From: an uncultured Anaeroplasmataceae bacterium
Lineage (GTDB): Bacteria; Bacillota_I; Bacilli_A; Acholeplasmatales; Anaeroplasmataceae
NCBI GenBank assembly: GCA_934229785.1
Contig: CAKQEA010000008.1
Span: 1-64,000, forward strand
Direction of reading: 5' to 3'
DNA length: 64,000 nucleotides
The notes under the pieces are model-generated. The model had not been told where the DNA came from, made no database searches, and saw nothing but the letters and a program-made list of their open reading frames with translations. Of the stretch, positions 61,827-64,000 are shown piece by piece (position 1 is the first letter of the stretch; every line of letters starts with the position of its first letter). The position numbers and the translations under genes were made by a program.

Positions 61827-64000
61827 TTAAGAATTCAATATTTCATCAAAATATTGACAAATTTCTTTTACAAAAACATCCTTATCTCTTGCTTGAACCT
61901 CAAGTAAAAATCTAATTTCTAAATTTTTAAATGTAAGATTAATTGTTTTATATTTTTCAGCAACAGTAAATAGCTTAGTTCCATCAAGAAGATGGCTTCC
62001 CTCCTCTGTAACTATAAATGTCCAATATCTTCTATCAGTCTTATCAATTTTATAAATGTTAAGCTTCTTACAATAAACCTTTAAAAGCTTTTCATACATA
62101 TACATTAATAAATCACCATCAACATTACCAAATCGATCCTCAAGCTCAGCAATTAGCTCATTCATTTGAGCAATTGACTCTAATTTGTCAATACGCTTGT
62201 GAACATAAATTCTAGCATCATCATTATTAATATAGCTTGTCTTAATAGTCCTATTAGCCAAAGGTTGGTTTAAAGAGGCATCAATCTTTTTAGGCTTTTC
62301 ATCTACAATCAGAGGATTCTTTTTCTTATTAATCTCTTCATCTAAAATCTTTAAATAAACATCAATACCGACAGATTCAACAAAACCAGACTGCTCCTCA
62401 CCTAAAATATCACCAGACCCACGAATAGATAAATCTCTCATTGCAATTTTAAAGCCACTACCAAGTTCATTAAATTCTTTAATAGTTTCAAGACGCTTTT
62501 CAGCTGTTTCTGATAAAATCTTTCTTGGCTCATACATCAAATAAGCATAAGCAATTTTATTACTTCTACCAACACGACCACGAATTTGATACATTTGAGA
62601 TAATCCTAATTTATCAGCATCATGAATGATCAAAGTATTAGTATCTGGCATATCAATACCTGTTTCAATGATAGTCGTACAAAGTAAAACATTATATTCT
62701 TTATCTATAAATTTTGAAATAACATCCTCAAGCTGATCCTTACTAAGCCTACCATGTCCTACAGCAATCTTTGCCTCAGGAACAAGTGAGTGAAGCTTAG
62801 ATGCCATTTGTTCAATTGAATCAACATAATTATATAAATAGAAAACCTGACCACCACGCGCAAGCTCACGCTCAATCGCATCGGTAATAATTCTATCATT
62901 ACGTTCAATAACATAGGTTTGAATTGGATATCTATTCTTAGGTGGTGTTTCAATCATAGACAAATCCTTAATTCCCATAACAGACATTTGAAGTGTTCTA
63001 GGAATTGGTGTTGCTGATAAGGTTATACAATCAACATTAACCTTTAGCTCTTTTATCTTTTCCTTATGAGTAACACCAAATCTTTGTTCCTCATCAACTA
63101 TTAATAACCCCAAATCCTTATATTTAATTTCAGGTGATAAAACACGATGAGTACCTACAATCACATCTACTCCACCCTTACTTAAATCCTCAATAATATT
63201 TTTTTGTTGTTTTAAAGGAACAAAACGAGATAACAATTCTACTCTTATTCCATATTTTTCCATTCTTGATTTAAAGGTTAAATAATGCTGACGAGCAAGA
63301 ATAGTTGTAGGAGCAAGCATACATACCTGCTTACCACCATACACAGCCTTAAAAGCTGCACGTAAGGCCACCTCAGTTTTACCATAACCAACATCACCGC
63401 AAACCAATCTATCCATAGGACGAGGAGACTCCATATCATGCTTAATCGCATCTACTGCCTTTTTTTGATCTGGTGTCAATTCATACTTAAACTCAGACTC
63501 AAATTCAAGCTGCTCAGGACAATCAGGTGGAAATTCAAAGCCCTTAGCCTTACTACGTTCAGCATATATAGCAATAAGCTTATCAGAAATATCATGAACT
63601 CTTTTTCTAACCTTTGCTTTAGTTCTTGCCCATTGAGTACCACCAATTTCATGAAGCTTAATACCTTCAACATCGCTAGAAGCATATTTCATAATTGAAG
63701 ATATTTGCTCAAGAGGTATATATAATCCTGTATTATTCGCATACATTATATACAAAAAATCTCTTTCAACATCTCCAGATTTCAAGGTTTTAATACCTAA
63801 ATATTTACCAACACCATGATCATAATGAACAACATAATCCCCAATACATAGCTCATCATATTTTGAAATCTTAATAGCATTTTTATAAATTGATTTATAT
63901 TTAACCTTTCTAGGCTGATACTCTATTTCAAAAATAGATTGCTCATTAAGTAAAATATAACTTTCATATAATAAATCAAAGGCCGGATAATAACCATTTA
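61827..64000 (-). CDS. mfd: Transcription-repair coupling factor, 5' end beyond the window
   Basis: The frame runs off the right edge and lacks its UvrB-like start. Visible are the RNA-polymerase interaction domain (GDYVVHYDHGVGKYLGI), the RecG-like translocase motifs (VCGDVGYGKTEVALRAAF, VDEEQRFGV, TLSATPIPRTLQ, TTIIETGIDMPDTNTLI, QIRGRVGRS) and the C-terminal TRCF domain. Mfd frees stalled RNA polymerase at lesions and recruits the excision system. No clear terminator follows the stop. Confidence 0.95.
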   Translation of the reverse strand, partial: NGYYPAFDLLYESYILLNEQSIFEIEYQPRKVKYKSIYKNAIKISKYDELCIGDYVVHYDHGVGKYLGIKTLKSGDVERDFLYIMYANNTGLYIPLEQISSIMKYASSDVEGIKLHEIGGTQWARTKAKVRKRVHDISDKLIAIYAERSKAKGFEFPPDCPEQLEFESEFKYELTPDQKKAVDAIKHDMESPRPMDRLVCGDVGYGKTEVALRAAFKAVYGGKQVCMLAPTTILARQHYLTFKSRMEKYGIRVELLSRFVPLKQQKNIIEDLSKGGVDVIVGTHRVLSPEIKYKDLGLLIVDEEQRFGVTHKEKIKELKVNVDCITLSATPIPRTLQMSVMGIKDLSMIETPPKNRYPIQTYVIERNDRIITDAIERELARGGQVFYLYNYVDSIEQMASKLHSLVPEAKIAVGHGRLSKDQLEDVISKFIDKEYNVLLCTTIIETGIDMPDTNTLIIHDADKLGLSQMYQIRGRVGRSNKIAYAYLMYEPRKILSETAEKRLETIKEFNELGSGFKIAMRDLSIRGSGDILGEEQSGFVESVGIDVYLKILDEEINKKKNPLIVDEKPKKIDASLNQPLANRTIKTSYINNDDARIYVHKRIDKLESIAQMNELIAELEDRFGNVDGDLLMYMYEKLLKVYCKKLNIYKIDKTDRRYWTFIVTEEGSHLLDGTKLFTVAEKYKTINLTFKNLEIRFLLEVQARDKDVFVKEICQYFDEILNS

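Noticed and set aside
1-64000. CRISPR arrays, tRNA or rRNA genes, transposases, integrases
   Set aside because: No regularly spaced short repeats, no cloverleaf or rRNA signature and no recombinase-like protein were found on reading.

Overview
The window is AT-rich DNA with tight bacterial operons, clear Shine-Dalgarno sites, sigma-A type promoters and the standard code (TGA ends several genes). The suite points to a strictly or mostly anaerobic low-GC Bacillota: a rubredoxin-first rubrerythrin, a 2-hydroxyacyl-CoA dehydratase/double-cubane pair, and a gene order cysS-mrnC-rlmB-sigH-rpmG-secE-nusG-rpoB-rpoC that follows the Bacillus order. A gut Bacilli/Erysipelotrichia/RF39-type lineage is my guess; I cannot place it further from one window.

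Layout. 1-9 kb (minus strand): a partial AAA-ATPase-like protein, a MarR-controlled heterodimeric ABC exporter, a DUF1292/Sel1 pair, cysK and rubrerythrin. 9-26 kb (minus): the transcription/translation core from cysS to rpoC. It departs from Bacillus in two ways: a 1347-residue P-type ATPase sits between mrnC and rlmB, and rplKAJL is missing between nusG and rpoB, so rpoB has its own promoter and a leader of about 180 nt. 26-32.5 kb: a GLUG-type lipoprotein (minus), then on the plus strand the dehydratase activator, its partner and a Crp/Fnr-like regulator.

32.6-51 kb (minus) is a cyclic-di-GMP and cell-surface region. Two GGDEF-EAL proteins (one an apparently active phosphodiesterase, one degenerate) are preceded by what looks like a shortened GEMM aptamer. 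Next to them is a four-gene operon: three small TasA/camelysin-like exported proteins and a 3828-residue anchored surface protein, led by a complete c-di-GMP-I riboswitch with its own promoter and terminator. An intact diguanylate cyclase lies at 59 kb, so synthesis, breakdown and sensing of c-di-GMP all occur in the window.

51.2-53.35 kb has no conventional gene. It is a tandem duplication (about 980 and 1100 bp, plus a 45-bp scar of a third unit). Each unit holds two convergent sense/antisense modules that look like type I toxin-antitoxin systems: module A resembles Fst/par, with 23-residue hydrophobic peptides and a bidirectional terminator flanked by direct repeats whose sequence differs between the copies; module B encodes a 24-residue peptide whose ribosome site lies in a hairpin and is overlapped by an upstream reading frame. 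This is the least explained part of the window.

53.5-64 kb: a P2A cation ATPase under a yybP-ykoY manganese riboswitch, two small membrane proteins (plus), an RlmI-like methyltransferase, a stand-alone DUF3320-like protein, the diguanylate cyclase, a COG2509-like flavoprotein, a DUF2188 protein, and the 3' two thirds of mfd running off the right edge.
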